NCBI RefSeq assembly: GCF_901709675.1
Contig: NC_051105.1
Location: 10,776,604 to 10,840,603, forward strand
Reading direction: 5' to 3'
From: Syngnathus acus
Taxonomy: Eukaryota > Chordata > Actinopteri > Syngnathiformes > Syngnathidae
Length of the DNA: 64,000 nt
A model generated the notes under the pieces. The model was not told where the DNA came from. It worked only from the letters and a program-made list of their open reading frames with translations, and made no database searches. The position numbers and the translations under genes were made by a program. Positions 45,901 to 57,809 of this stretch are shown piece after piece; position 1 is the first letter of the stretch; each line of letters begins with the position of its first letter.

Positions 45901-46202
45901 CCTCGTGAACGCGCAGCCAGCTCATTAGGAGCTCTCCTTTGAATTTGGCTCTCTCCTGCAGGGATCATGCGCAGTGCGCAGCGCGCCTGCCTCCCCTCCA
46001 GTCGGCCGAGCAGCTGTCCAAGGGCTTGGAATTCCAACATGGCAGAGGCAGTGGTCAGTCTCGCTCGCAGCAGCAACTTGGAATGCTCTCCGCTGTCGAG
46101 CCGCGGCTCCGGCAGCCTTTAACGCCCCGCAACAGCCTGCACACCGCCGCACTCGGATCGATGCTCGCGTGAAAGCCTGCAGCCGTCCTGTCACCTACAC
46201 AG
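45900..46202 (+). other. fign: putative FIGN non-coding first exon and CpG-rich promoter
   Basis: GC- and CpG-rich DNA (GCGCAGTGCGCAGCGCGCC near 45967) is followed by a strong donor ACACAG|GTAAGC at 46203. It lies 785 bp upstream of the FIGN start codon. From memory, FIGN has an untranslated first exon, which fits. The transcription start is not visible; no TATA box. A 27-codon upstream open frame starts at 46039. Confidence 0.5.
46039..46122 (+). other. upstream open reading frame (27 codons) in FIGN leader
   Basis: ATG at 46039 in context AACATGG (A at -3, G at +4, a strong context). It encodes MAEAVVSLARSSNLECSPLS and seven more residues to TAA at 46120-46122. It would lie within the proposed first exon. 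Translation is an inference. Confidence 0.3.
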
Positions 46203-46255
46203 GTAAGCCTTGCATGCATCCTCCTTCCGTGATATTCATTTTATTTATTTATTTT

Positions 46256-46336
<81 letters not shown>

Positions 46337-46986
46337 TTATTTTTTGTGATTACACGCTCCACGCGAGTCTCCTCTCACTGTTGCCGTCTATTCGAATGCG
46401 TCTATGCAGCTCCATCGCCTCCAAACACGCGTGACAAGACGACGCGCTGCGGGATAATGACGCACGATTTGAATAAGTTGAAACAAGTTTGTGCACGTTG
46501 ATTAGAAAGCAAGCGGGCGGAAAAACTTGACGCATTCACAAGCAAGACTCGCTACATCAACTGTTTTGCAAGTAATCTATTTCCAAAAGTAAAGGGGAGG
46601 AGGAAGAGGAGGGGGTTTGCTCTTCCTCGAATGGGCGGCATGAGCAACGTGTGTGTGTATGTGTGTGTCCATGTCATCGTCAGTGTGTCTCATCAGGCTA
46701 TTGCAAGAAGTGTCACACTCCTGTGCAGCCCTTTCCCCCCCCCCCCTCCCAAATACATCTTCGTTGTCCTCCTCTTCCTCCTCGCATGCATGCGCGGGGA
46801 TTTGCGTGGACACAACACGGAGCCGTGCGTTAAAAAAAAAAAAAAATCATTTGTGTGTGTGTTTGTGTGAAAGTTGTGAAAGGAGATCTCGCGTGGCTGC
46901 AATGAGAAGCAAGCCGTTGGAATTCCACCTGGTGAACGTTGCGAATCTGCCGTCTTCCTTCTCTTCTTCTTCCCGGGCGTGAAGAC
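46203..46986 (+). other. fign: FIGN leader intron and/or 5' UTR
   Basis: It contains the (TA)n tract, a (TG)-rich stretch at 46650-46670, a C-run at 46735-46750, an A-tract at 46831-46844 and a pyrimidine-rich stretch (46945-46975). How much is intron and how much is 5' UTR cannot be decided without RNA data. Confidence 0.4.
46259..46332. repeat. (TA)n microsatellite
   Basis: About 37 uninterrupted TA units, starting 56 bp after the proposed FIGN exon-1 donor. It can extrude a cruciform and is likely to be polymorphic. The long Tyr-Ile frame across it is an artefact. Confidence 0.95.
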
Positions 46987-47011
46987 ATGATTACGAGCAC
47001 CAGCTTTTATG
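46987..47011 (+). CDS. fign: FIGN (fidgetin) first coding exon, 25 nt
   Basis: It encodes MITSTSFY plus the first base of a Gly codon, then the donor GTATGT at 47012. Human fidgetin, as I remember it, starts MISSTSVYG with an intron at the same Gly, so seven of nine residues and the phase agree. The gene order after COBLL1 and GRB14 is as expected. Family knowledge: fidgetin is an AAA ATPase that severs microtubules and acts in mitosis and development. The large remaining exon, with the ATPase, is not in the window. The 5' splice acceptor of this exon is not settled. The TTCTCTTCTTCTTCC tract ending in GAAG at 46984 is one candidate, which would leave only two untranslated bases in this exon. 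Confidence 0.85.
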
Positions 47012-50000
47012 GTATGTCCCCCTTTTTTTGATATTAACATCAATTATCTCTGCTGTGCCTTTTAATAGCCACGAGAAAAGCTTGCTTTTGTGTATGTGCA
47101 TGCAAAGTCCCCCCATACACATATTATTATTTGTTCCTAATGTACAGTATGTGACAGTTAAGACCTTTGTGGAAAGTCATGTTCCATTTCTAATCAATAG
47201 ATGTGACACTATCAATTAGGTCCTCAGTACAGCTCATTAGGAAGACTAAAGGAGTAGAACCACCTTTAATTATATTCCTGCAATTGCCGCAATTCAAGGT
47301 TTCCTCTCTTTTTTTTTTTTGCTGGCAAAACACCGCTGTCGCATCCCACTTATGTGTGATTAATATGAATTCTTTGATATTGTTTATCAAGTTTTAACAA
47401 TGGATAAAAGGAGCTTTGAGCGACATGTGATGCTTGAGTTTGTGGGTAAATTCATAAAATTTTTAGTCACTCTGCATTGTATGAGTTTGATAATTACAGA
47501 AAAACAACAGAACAGAAATCTGGTTTAAAATTACATGTAGGACAATTTATTATCGACTGGAATATTATTTTGGACACTGTGATGATGCATGAATCATACA
47601 TCCATACAAATATGCTTCATACTTTTAGGCTTATTTAAATGCAAGAGTTTTGCAGACACCTAATTAAAAATGACTGTCAAGTGTTTATGACAAATCAGTA
47701 CGCACATAGAAAAACAGTTAAATTGTAAACACACACACACACAAAGTGAGCACAAGTAGTTGTCTTTAGCAGGCAATGTGTCCTAAGTGAACCACGTCCA
47801 CCTCCGTAGACCAAAGCACTTAATTGTATTCAAACATTTCATTTGCATGTTTCCGCCCGCTTCTGCAGAGGAAATTAGCATCATCAGCAATGAGCTGAAG
47901 TATGTTTTCATTCCTCTTGACAAAAAAAAAAACCAAAAAAAAAACCAGCATTCCAGCACCCGACATTCAGCGGGGAGGTGGAAAACAAAATGTAGTGTAC
48001 ATCCATTATCTTGGAGTGTTTGCTTCTAATGTGTTGTTGGAAAGTGGGATTTTAAATTTGTTGTTCAGATTTTTTTTTTCCTAATTGAGGTTGTGCTTAG
48101 TTATTTGTACTTGAAAAAAAATGTCATCCTACTTTTTTTTTTTGTCCACTAATTTTACCAGCATTTGGTAATTGGAAATGTATGTAGAATGTTAAATAAA
48201 AAATATTTATAAATGATTCATAATTTTTTTTTAAATATCCTAATTACCGTAATATTAAGGTCAATATAAAATTCCACCTTTTCCAAATATGATAATGCTC
48301 GAATTATATCGACACTGGCCTACTACACACATTCATTATTGTAGTGGTGCACAAGTGGACACGACTTTCTGTATTGTGTACTTTTATTTATTTATAGAGT
48401 GCACTTCCACACCACTGCAAACTACAGCCACGGTAGCATTTATTAATAAATGATTGTTTTTTTTATTTTTTTACACGGACATCATTTTCAATTCAGCTCT
48501 CATGTTGAATGCAATTAGACTGGTCATGTGTACCTAATGAAGTGTCCAGTGAGCCCACAAGTACATTTTTTTTTTTCTTTTTCGGGAGGGTCCCTATGGT
48601 GTTGATGGGTGGCAGGTCCTTACTTAACCTCGCTCAGGCACCTCCGGCAGCTTGCGTCACATCTTGAGAATGAAGATATTAATCCAAGTTGTTGCTTTGA
48701 TACTAAACCTCGGCAGCGTCATGTGATGACAGAGCGCTCGCTTGCTCGTTCGCCCCTTGTTTTCATCCGCCACTCTGCTGAATGTCACACACATTCACAC
48801 TTTGAAACGCTGCCGCTAAATGAGAACAAGAAGCTCATGTGAAGGACATGGAGAATACCTTGAACACCTTTGCTGCTTTACCAGTTTTGTTTTATGTAGT
48901 CAGAGAAGAAGTGTGATATTTTTTTCCCCCCTCTCTCGCTCTGGCTGCTTTATTAACTTATTTATTATTAATGTACAAATGTGTAGATTGCGAGAGTTTA
49001 AATTCTGTGAAATACTTTTTAATGAACGCGATGTGTATGTCACAACCTTTAGTCCATCAGTGTTCCTAGTAGATTAGAGGCGGTTCCTATTTTTTTGCCA
49101 CTCTTGTGTAGCTAATCACCCAAATATTAAAAATGCGCTTTCAGAAAATTTACATGACAATGTAAATGTTATGTACACAGTTTGACTTGTTCCCCAGATC
49201 CAAAAAGTGTCCATTGAATTAAATCCTCATTACTATAGCGGCGGATTTTTTGCTCTAATATTCAAAATCTGTCAAAAATATTGTTCTTTGCTTTCACAAG
49301 CTAACGCTCCAAATGTTTTGGTCATAAAAATGTAATAGGGTTACACCTCCACACGAGATGTCAAAGTCAATAAATATTGAACATTATAATGCCATTTTCC
49401 TCATAGCTGTTCAAAAATGTGTTCATAGACGACTTAATGCGTTACATGCGCGTTTGATTCCCCGACGACTTGATTGGCACGTGTGTTTGAGTTCAATGCG
49501 GTGTGTGAGCCCCCTCTCTAAACGATCATCCCATAATGGGCAGTGTGTAACACCATTAGTGACGGCGTAAATTGACAGCGCGGGCCCACAGCGGCGCTAG
49601 GAGGGAGCCGTAAACATCAACACTGACACTCCATGTATGTGCGCTAATGGTGACAAGGAAAGGCGGCTCGTGATTACCTTGCGGTGTAATAAAAAAAAAA
49701 AAAAAACACAGCCCCTGGCATGTCAGTGTTGCTCTTGTAAATCAATACGATGTTCATCTTTGGAGATTTAACATGAAGCCCTTTGACTAGACTATAAGGA
49801 CAAGATGTTAAGTCATTTTGATACCAAAAGCAAAAAAAAAAAAAAAAAGGTCCCCGGTGGGAGCGCGCCACTCCAAACAAAACGTATTCCTCCTTCCCAT
49901 TGCACCTGTTTTCTACGACGCGGCGCTTGCGTTCCCCCGGTGGCCGCTCACCGTGTTATCTGCGTGGACGCTGACAATCCCCGCCGTGATCTAAAGTTGG

Positions 50001-52702
50001 GCCCGGCCCGCGCTACAAAGTGAAGGCAGCTGTCTGTTGCTACACTCAGGGATGTGTTTGCTCTACTGCCAAGATGAAGGACCGTGAATCCTTGACATCC
50101 TCTCTTTCTAACCCTCTTCTCCCTCCCTTCCTCCCACCCAGACACATGCAACTGTCTGCTCAGCACCCCCCCACTCTTTTATTTGTCTTTTGAGTGACAG
50201 CATAGACTCTAAAATGCATCCTTTTCTTAACGTGTTTCCCTGTGTTATATTCTCTCTCTCCGAGGAAGGGCATCTGATTTGGATTCAGCAAGACAAAACA
50301 AACCAGGTTGCCTAATTAGTCATTCTGGCTGCGTGGTTTTGTCGATGGTGGCGGCGGCGTCGCGCCACGCGATCCATTCTGGGACGCTTTGGAAATGATG
50401 GAAATTGAGTTTGGGCGTTTTGGGTTCAAACGTTTTTTGGGTATTTTAAGATACAAGGCAGCGAACGTCAGGGTTATACTTGTACTTTGAATGATTTCGT
50501 AGAACTGGCAGCGTTTTCGTTATCTTGACTTTGTTATATTTTTTAACGCTCAACACTAATTTACTTGCTGAATCGTTAGTTAAGTGCAGTCAGACTTCTG
50601 GTAGAAGTTTACCACAGGAGATGTTGTTGACATACATTTGTTGGTTGACAAATTTATTCTACTCTGCTCATGCTGGTGCTCGCAATAGCGACAGCGTATT
50701 TTGTTAGCATGATTTCTAATCATGTCGCTCAGAACAGAGATAATAAATTGCAATGAATTCCATTTCTGGTTGAAAAGTCATCAAAAGCAGATTGTGGGGT
50801 AAATCTTTTTGGATTTTCCTCTAGCCTGGAGTGAAATTTTCTTTGTTCTAGTGTTCAAGTTTGATCAATATCACATAGCACGCCACCAACACAAATGTCA
50901 TAAAATACAGAAATCAAGATGGTGTCTCAATTTACTCACAAATTGACTCACTTAGTGTGAACTCTTAATTTTTGGGCCCTTTCATGGAACACAAAGCTGA
51001 ATATTTTCAATTCAGTTGTCTGAATGGCAACAGGTGGACACTATCTTTTTTTTTTTTTTAACTGTTTGAGATGTGTTTTTCCCAAAACGTTGGCGAAATA
51101 ACATTCTAAAACATTTAAGAAACTGCACTCCCAAATTCTGAAAATGTCTCCCAACTGTTTGACTGTATTCCTCCGTTTAAACTGCACATTAACGCGTCAT
51201 CAAAAACGTGTTGGCGTTCACTTTCCTAGCTTGTGCGCGTCTGTTTCTCTTTGTGCTCACCCCCCCATACCTCCTCCCCCACCCCCCGCTGCCGACCACT
51301 CCCCCACACAACCACCTTGAGGGTGCACAGAATGTCTTGTTCCCTTTCTGTCTCCTTCTATTTGTTTTTATGAGCGGCTAATCTTTGCCATGATGTTATT
51401 GCCGTCCCTGCCGTGATGTGTGGCGCGCTTGCACACGCTTGAGAGCAACATGCTTGTAGTTCACGTTTGCAGGGGCCGCTTTATCGTCGGCGCTCCCGTC
51501 TTTAGCCCGAGATGTTTCTTCATCTCGGAAGGAGTGAAGGTAGTCGGATGCCTACTGGGCATTGGCCAGAATAGACAAAATCCCCCAGGTGTCGCAAAGT
51601 AGGTTTAGCTTGGAGCCTTCAAATGGTGCGCATTCAGTAATTATCACAACGGGCCAGGCTTTATTCGTCCCCCTCCCCTTCCTAAATCATCCATTTGATG
51701 CACTCTCGATGCTTTTGGTCGTTATTTACACGACAGCTTTCCGGCGTGTAAAATAGTCAATCATTTTGTGGTATTTATGTATTTATTTACACTGAAGGAT
51801 GAATTTCTGAACACACGGTGAAGATAAACATAGGAAGAAAAACACTCGGGTATTTGTCCAAATTATTTACAATGGCTCTGAGAATCTGCACTTGTGTGAC
51901 TTTTGATAATAGCCAGCTCTTTATGCCATCATTGTGCGCCTGAGTTGCTTATCATTGAGTAACCTTGGTGAAGGGAGGTGTTTTTTTTTTTCTTTTTTTT
52001 CTCCCCTCTCCTCCTCTGTCCTTCTTCCAAGGTGTTTCATTATTGCATGCTGTTGGGGAGTTTTGTATTGGGAGAATGCAGTAAGCTTTTCACAAGTGGA
52101 TAAGAGAAAACTCAATATTTGGCCGTATTGAAATTCCTCCCGTGTTTCCACAATATGGTTTCGGACTAATCTGGCAACGGAGGCCGCCGTTTGGAACCGG
52201 ACTGAAAAGCCCGCGTGGCAACAGAGGCTATTACATCACTATTTCAGCACACTTGTCAGCTTCATTACATGCAAGTCCCGCTAGCATGTGTTTGGAACTC
52301 TTTTCAACAAGCTGAAAACTCTGAGAGCAATACCCCGCCGGCTTTCACGCCGACAAATTGAACAGAAGCTCATCTTTAGTTGGGAATTTCAGTTTGAATT
52401 AATTTTTGCAGACGAAGGGTGCCGTGGACTTAATGTAGCATCAATGTCATTGGTTTGATCTGGTTGGAGCGCAATATGTCGTAGTTTGCATATTGGAATA
52501 TGCAAGGCGGTGATTATTATACATATATGCAGATATTAACTTGTTTATAGAATAAGCTCATATTTAGTGCCGCAAAGTGCAACCATATGCATGCGCGACT
52601 CCAGCGACAATCACTGGCCTCATCTTTCTTCGTTATTTGCCAAATTGAATTTCAAGATAATGATTTGACTTTTTTTTTTTTTACACAAGTAAGCATTTAC
52701 TG

Positions 52703-52876
52703 TACCGTAATTTTCGGACTATAAGTCGCACCGGAGTATAAGTCGCACCAGCCATAAAATGCCCAAAATAGTGAAAAAAACCCATATATATGTATATAAA
52801 TCGCTCCTGAGTATAAGTCGCCCCCCACCCAAACTATGAAAAAAAAACGCGACTTATAGTTCCGAAAATTACGGTA
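52703..52876. mobile_element. foldback MITE with CCGTAATTTTCGGA ends and TA duplication
   Basis: The left arm CCGTAATTTTCGGACTATAA continuing GTCGC (52705-52729) and the reverse complement of the right end (52849-52874) are nearly identical. Both sides are flanked by TA, the target duplication of Tc1/mariner-type elements. GAGTATAAGTCGC repeats twice inside. The GGACTATAAGTCGCACCGGA pattern is familiar as a widespread teleost repeat. Confidence 0.85.
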
Positions 52877-53535
52877 CATTGCCGAAATGGCTCTCTTGGG
52901 AATTTTATTTTTTTTAAAAACCAATTAATTTATAACAACATATACTGCGTATAGTGCAGCCTTTTTTCATTTCATTGAAAAGAGGCCATAGAAATACATA
53001 CCTGAAGACCTTGACCATTACTGATTAGAAATTAAGCCATTACTGCAAATAATAGCACTACCAGCATAGCATGTCCGCCTTATTTTTTTTCCATTCTTTT
53101 CATTATTAATGAATAACATTTGCCTCCTTTGATAACAACGTTACTATTCCAGTTCAAAAGCAATTCCTTTGCAAAATGACTTTTTCTGTTTTCAGGTGTT
53201 GGTACCAGAGCTCAACTATTTTGAATTTGTTTTGTGACTCTTTTAATAGAAAAATAAAAAAATTTGAAATTTGCATTCTACTACATTGCAATGCCGATTT
53301 AAATTCAATGATTTGTTGAAATAAATAAAATAATCAATACATCTACAAATATGAACTCGTGCTGTAAATACAATCCACCCAAATGTATGTCAAACTACTA
53401 AATTCAGTTGAAATTATACTCCTTCCATGTACATAGTGGTCAGAAAAGATGGCAGCAATGGAGGTCCTTAACAATTCATTCATCGTGCGCAGAGCAGATC
53501 ACCTGACGGCGGGTCGGCAGAATGCCAGACACTAG

Positions 53536-53722
53536 CTGGGTGGGTGGGTGAGGGAGGGGGGGGGGGTCTGTAGGAGGAAGAGGCTTCTGGTGCCAAGGAT
53601 GGGAAGGGCAGGAGGGGGTGGAGGGCTTGTATGCTGCCTGACGGAGTGGAGAGGAGACGAGGAATGTGATGAGCGGAGGAGGGGAGGCGGTGGAGGAGGA
53701 GGAGGGAGGGAGGGGTGGAGGC
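53536..53722. repeat. G-rich purine tract, G-quadruplex prone
   Basis: Many GGG/GGGG runs (GGGTGGGTGGGTGAGGGAGG at 53538-53557; GGAGGAGGAGGGAGGGAGGGG near the end). On the minus strand it yields proline-rich artefact frames. Confidence 0.8.
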
Positions 53723-54082
53723 CAGCCAGGCTCGTATTTGCTGTCGTGTAGTTTTAAGGCGTTCGACTGCAGCCAGGCAGCGGGTATCTGCAGTGACACT
53801 GTGACATGACTACGGCAGCCAGCTCTGCCACTGACCAGCTTATCAGGCTGCAGCCAGCTGTGTTAGTCAACTGCTAGAATCGCAAATATCTTCTTTAAGT
53901 TCAGTCATACGGCAGCGCCTCCAGATACAAGTGGCATTTGTCACGTGACCATGCTTGTAACTTAAAGCATGTGCATTGCAAATGAGCTGAAATTGAAATA
54001 ACATTCATCTTAAAGAATTGTAAATGTTTTGCCACTTTCTGTAATGGACATTGTGCTACTCCTTCTGGTGCGTGTGCCTTGA

Positions 54083-54096
54083 CCACCTGGGGGCAG
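54083..54096 (+). promoter_or_regulatory. CTCF-like motif in FIGN intron
   Basis: CCACCTGGGGGCAG matches 13 of 14 positions of CCASYAGRKGGCRS. A repeat-derived origin is possible, since the AGGGCTTGCGCGATTATGG repeat scrap follows within 70 bp. Confidence 0.35.
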
Positions 54097-57000
54097 TATA
54101 ATACAGCCAAGTCGTTCTTTACAGAGGACAAAGAATATATGCGAGTTAGGGCTTGCGCGATTATGGTCAAAACAATCCTCCGGATTATTTGTATCGGTAT
54201 TGTAATCATGATTATTCATTGTTACCAAAAAACATGTACAGTTAAAATGTTGTTTCGCTCATTAGCATTAGATAAATAGGCTAAAGCTGAAGCTATTTGT
54301 TTATAACGTCATTATTTTAGTTTTTTATTTGATGATAATCTTCAACTGGGAATGGTGATAAACAAAAAATGGTTCAATATCTGCCAAATTACGGCATTTT
54401 GTGAAAAATAAACAGCTGAACAACAGCACAATATCTCCCAAAACTATAATCGCCTCATTGTATGTCACCACTGTATTTTCATTGTTACTATTATGAGTCT
54501 CGCGTGTGGCCTATTTGACTGTGCCTTTCAAACTCCACCTGGAATTAAATAATTTAACAAGAAGAAAAAACATATAAGAAATGAGCACTCTAGAGTTCAG
54601 TATCATCCGAGAGCTTGAATGAGGGCTGAAGCTCCTTTTGTGTTCATTAACAGGAAATCACCTTTGGGAGCTCTGTTGACTGCACGCTCTGAAATAACTG
54701 GTACGGTTCCATCGCTCATTTGCCTGCTCGCTCACTTCCACGCAAAGTGTCATGTGACCATATCGACACTAATGCTTCTAACATTGGAACACTAATATCT
54801 ACATATCTGCTATCAAGGCGCTGTATTCAATCTTAACCGTCATACAACTGTAAAAAAAAAAAAAAAAACACTCCCCTCTGCATGCTGTGACAGTTGCATA
54901 GCGTGTAGCAAAAATGTAGACAGCAAATTTCAGAAGGCCGCCGTGTCTAGCTGGAAGGTCATTCTCGACCCATAAACACTAAACACAGCTGACTTTGCAC
55001 TCTACATTTCTTTCTTCTTTTTCGATTAACGTCAACTTATTGGTACTCCAGCCATGTTCTCTTGAGCAAGCCAGGGCATATCCTATTTAAAAAAAAAAAA
55101 AAGTAAATATTATTTGCAAATTGTACACTGCGTTTATTGCTAATAGCATGTTGACATTAAGCTCATTAGAGAATTCTATTTCAAAAATAAAAATTATATA
55201 GCTAACAAGACTCGTCCGAGATTTGAATCAGCTAGTCATAGTTTAAATGTATCCAGAAATTCAGATAAATTATTTAATTCTGACCAATTGCAAGGATATT
55301 TCCATTACAATAAAACAAAACATCATTGCAATGTTGGCCAGGAAATAAAACGCATTTGCGACCCCCTGCCGAGTTGAAGTCTCACAAGACACGCATGACG
55401 CCAGCTTGACCTCTGACCCGCTGACAATGTCCCGGCAGCTTTAAAAAAAAGTTGTTGCTGCTTCTCATTTATTTGTAGCCCGGTGCCATCTGAAATTAGC
55501 ATTTTATAGCAAAATATCTGTAAGATAGAGAACAATAGCAAATTCATTTAGCCCCGGCTTCTGCATTGTCTACCTCTTCCACTTCTTTAAATGGATCCCA
55601 CGAGTCGTCAGCTCTGTTGTTTCCATTATTCATTTCAAAACGTACACGGAGCACAAAGAGGCTGGAGGGGTCGAAAAATAATAATAAAAAAAAAAAGTAA
55701 AAGTGGTGGTGCATGGCAAAGACACTGCTTTATGCAAAGCGTGCCATGCCTTGGGACCCTGCCAGTTGATGTGCAGTTAGAGAAGCTGGCGCCCGGGCCG
55801 GGCCAGGCGTGTGAGCGCATGTGAGCGGTCCGCACCAGTGTGTGCGGCGCTGTCAGACTGTCAGTTAGGCCTAATGCGGCTCCCCAGAGGTACCTGGGGG
55901 AGACCCAGCTAGCACCCAGTCAGCCTCCGCTGGCGGCCAAGTGGTGACAATGGGTTCCCACAGAGAGACAAAGTGTCATAGCACGTATGTAAACTGGTGA
56001 CAGATGACTGCAGACGTGTGGCCTGCAGACAGGAGGCCTGAAAGAAAAGCACTCTTCGCCCGCCCGACTTCCCATCTCGTACCCACTCGAGACCAGGCGG
56101 CTGCAGCCGTGAATACATTGACAACAAGTCAAAGGCGTGCATAAAAAAAAGAAAAAGGGATGCAAATCATTTGGCAAGAAAAGACATACTTGATTTTTTT
56201 TCTTTCTTTCCTGTTTGGCTTTGAAAAGGGCTAGCCGCAAATGGGCAAGGAGTCGCGAAGCGCTTCAGGCAGCTTTTCTAGGCCACAGGTCACAGGGGTC
56301 AGTGTTACACTCCCCGCAGCCTTACTTCAACCCAGGGTCTGTAAATAGAACATGCAACGTCATCCAGCCAGGAGGGAGGTAGATTCCAGATCTCCGTAAC
56401 TGGCCATGGAATCCGCTTGTGTAGTTGACCCCCAGTGATTGAAACCCGCAATATTGTTATTAAACGCATAGCCAAATGAGCAAGACTGTACAAAGCGGAC
56501 CGGTATATTTAGATTCATCACTGGCAGCCTTTTTACACATCATCCAAGGAGCTCACGTCAGCCACAGGAAGATTCTTATCAACGGTCTGCCCACTAAGGA
56601 CCTTTTATAAGTGTTCTGACAAACTGTTAATCAAATTCAAATCGACTTCGCAATGTAGTAGAATGCTATTTTCAAATCAAGCAGCCTGCAATTGGGGAAA
56701 AAAATACTTTATTTTTATTTATTTCAGCAGGCCTTTATTTATTTATTTATTTATATCAAAGATGTATTTATTTATTTATTGTCAAGATTTTAGTGATTGA
56801 ATTTATTTATTTATTGATTGCCAAGATTTTAGTTCATTTATTTCTCTTTTTTTTTTTTTTAGTTATTTATTATCCAGCTCTACTAATCAGATATTTCTGG
56901 GGGAAAAAAAAAATCTAGATTTTTCCACAAATATTTTCACTTTATCAACATTTTGGCATTGGTGAAGTGCTGCCCTCCGCAGAATGAAATCTAGTTATTA

Positions 57001-57535
57001 TAAAATTGTTAAAACAACATTTAGTGTTGCAAGACTTGGTAGTTTACCTCCCACTTATTTCAGATTTGACATAGGTTAACATTTCCCTCTATTCATATAA
57101 AATGGCCGGCCATCATTTTCCTGGCAACCTCCCTTCCCTACCCTTGCCTTCCCTTTTCTCATTTCAATTCGTCTCTTTGAAGGTTGGCGCCCACCATCCT
57201 TTCTTCACGTTGTTGTACAGATAATTCTAATTAACACTTAGCGCTCGCTTTCAAAGCCCTTTTTTCTCTCCGTGGTGAAAATGCAGACAAGGTCTATACG
57301 GGCGGACTTGAAACGTGGCACATTAAGCGACTCAAACAAAAAAAAAAAGTCTTTTAGATGAGTTCAAATATTGTTTCAGGGTTTTGAAGCCATTTGAGTA
57401 TTGAATTATTAGCACCAATTTTTTTGTTCTTTAAGTGCCGACTACTCGCCTTTACTGCCCCCCCCTACTTCTCTTCTGACAAATCTCGCCATGTCATATT
57501 GATGTAAGATTGCCTCAGTTGTCTCATTTCACCTT

Positions 57536-57643
57536 TTGTCCTGCCCGTGTTGGACAAGCGATGTGAAATGTTTCCGATCACAAAAGCCGGTAGCAGTTAC
57601 AGGTAAACATCCTCTTTTATTTCCCTACTTGTTGATGGTCTGG

Positions 57644-57698
<55 letters not shown>

Positions 57699-57806
57699 CT
57701 TCGCCGGTGTGTGAATGCAGTCCCAGACTCATCAAATATAGACGAAGCTATACTGTCCAATCCTCTCAATGCCTATAAAGTCCGCCTTAGAAACATGAAG
57801 GTTGAG
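57536..57806 (+). other. candidate cryptic exon pair (unconfirmed)
   Basis: An open stretch to 57602 ends TACAG|GTAAAC. After 118 bp of TA and T repeats comes GAATGCAG|TCC at 57721. A second open stretch to 57806 ends GTTGAG|GTAATA. Phases agree (1/2), giving KPVAVTVPDSSNIDEAILSN, then PLNAYKVRLRNMKVE. NPLNAYK faintly recalls prolyl 4-hydroxylase alpha-subunit N-termini, but this is weak. It may be chance or a FIGN-locus alternative exon. Confidence 0.15.
57647..57682. repeat. (TA)n microsatellite followed by T-run
   Basis: About 18 TA units, then a T homopolymer of roughly 16 bases. A further short TA run lies at 58799-58819. Confidence 0.93.
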
Positions 57807-57809
57807 GTA

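Larger units (their letters stand above)
47012..57500 (+). other. FIGN intron after first coding exon, proximal section
   Basis: No supported coding exon. It holds AT-rich DNA, A/T homopolymers (47931-47944, 49689-49707, 49832-49848, 54853-54868, 55088-55101), a foldback MITE at 52703-52876, a G-rich tract at 53536-53722, and TTTA-repeat DNA at 56705-56860. Non-repetitive blocks at 49540-50100, 52130-52420 and 55700-56120 could be regulatory. Confidence 0.55.

Noticed and set aside
45974-46333. 119-codon frame over the FIGN leader
   Set aside because: Its end is the TA repeat (Tyr-Ile run) and the frame crosses a strong GTAAGC donor; not coding.
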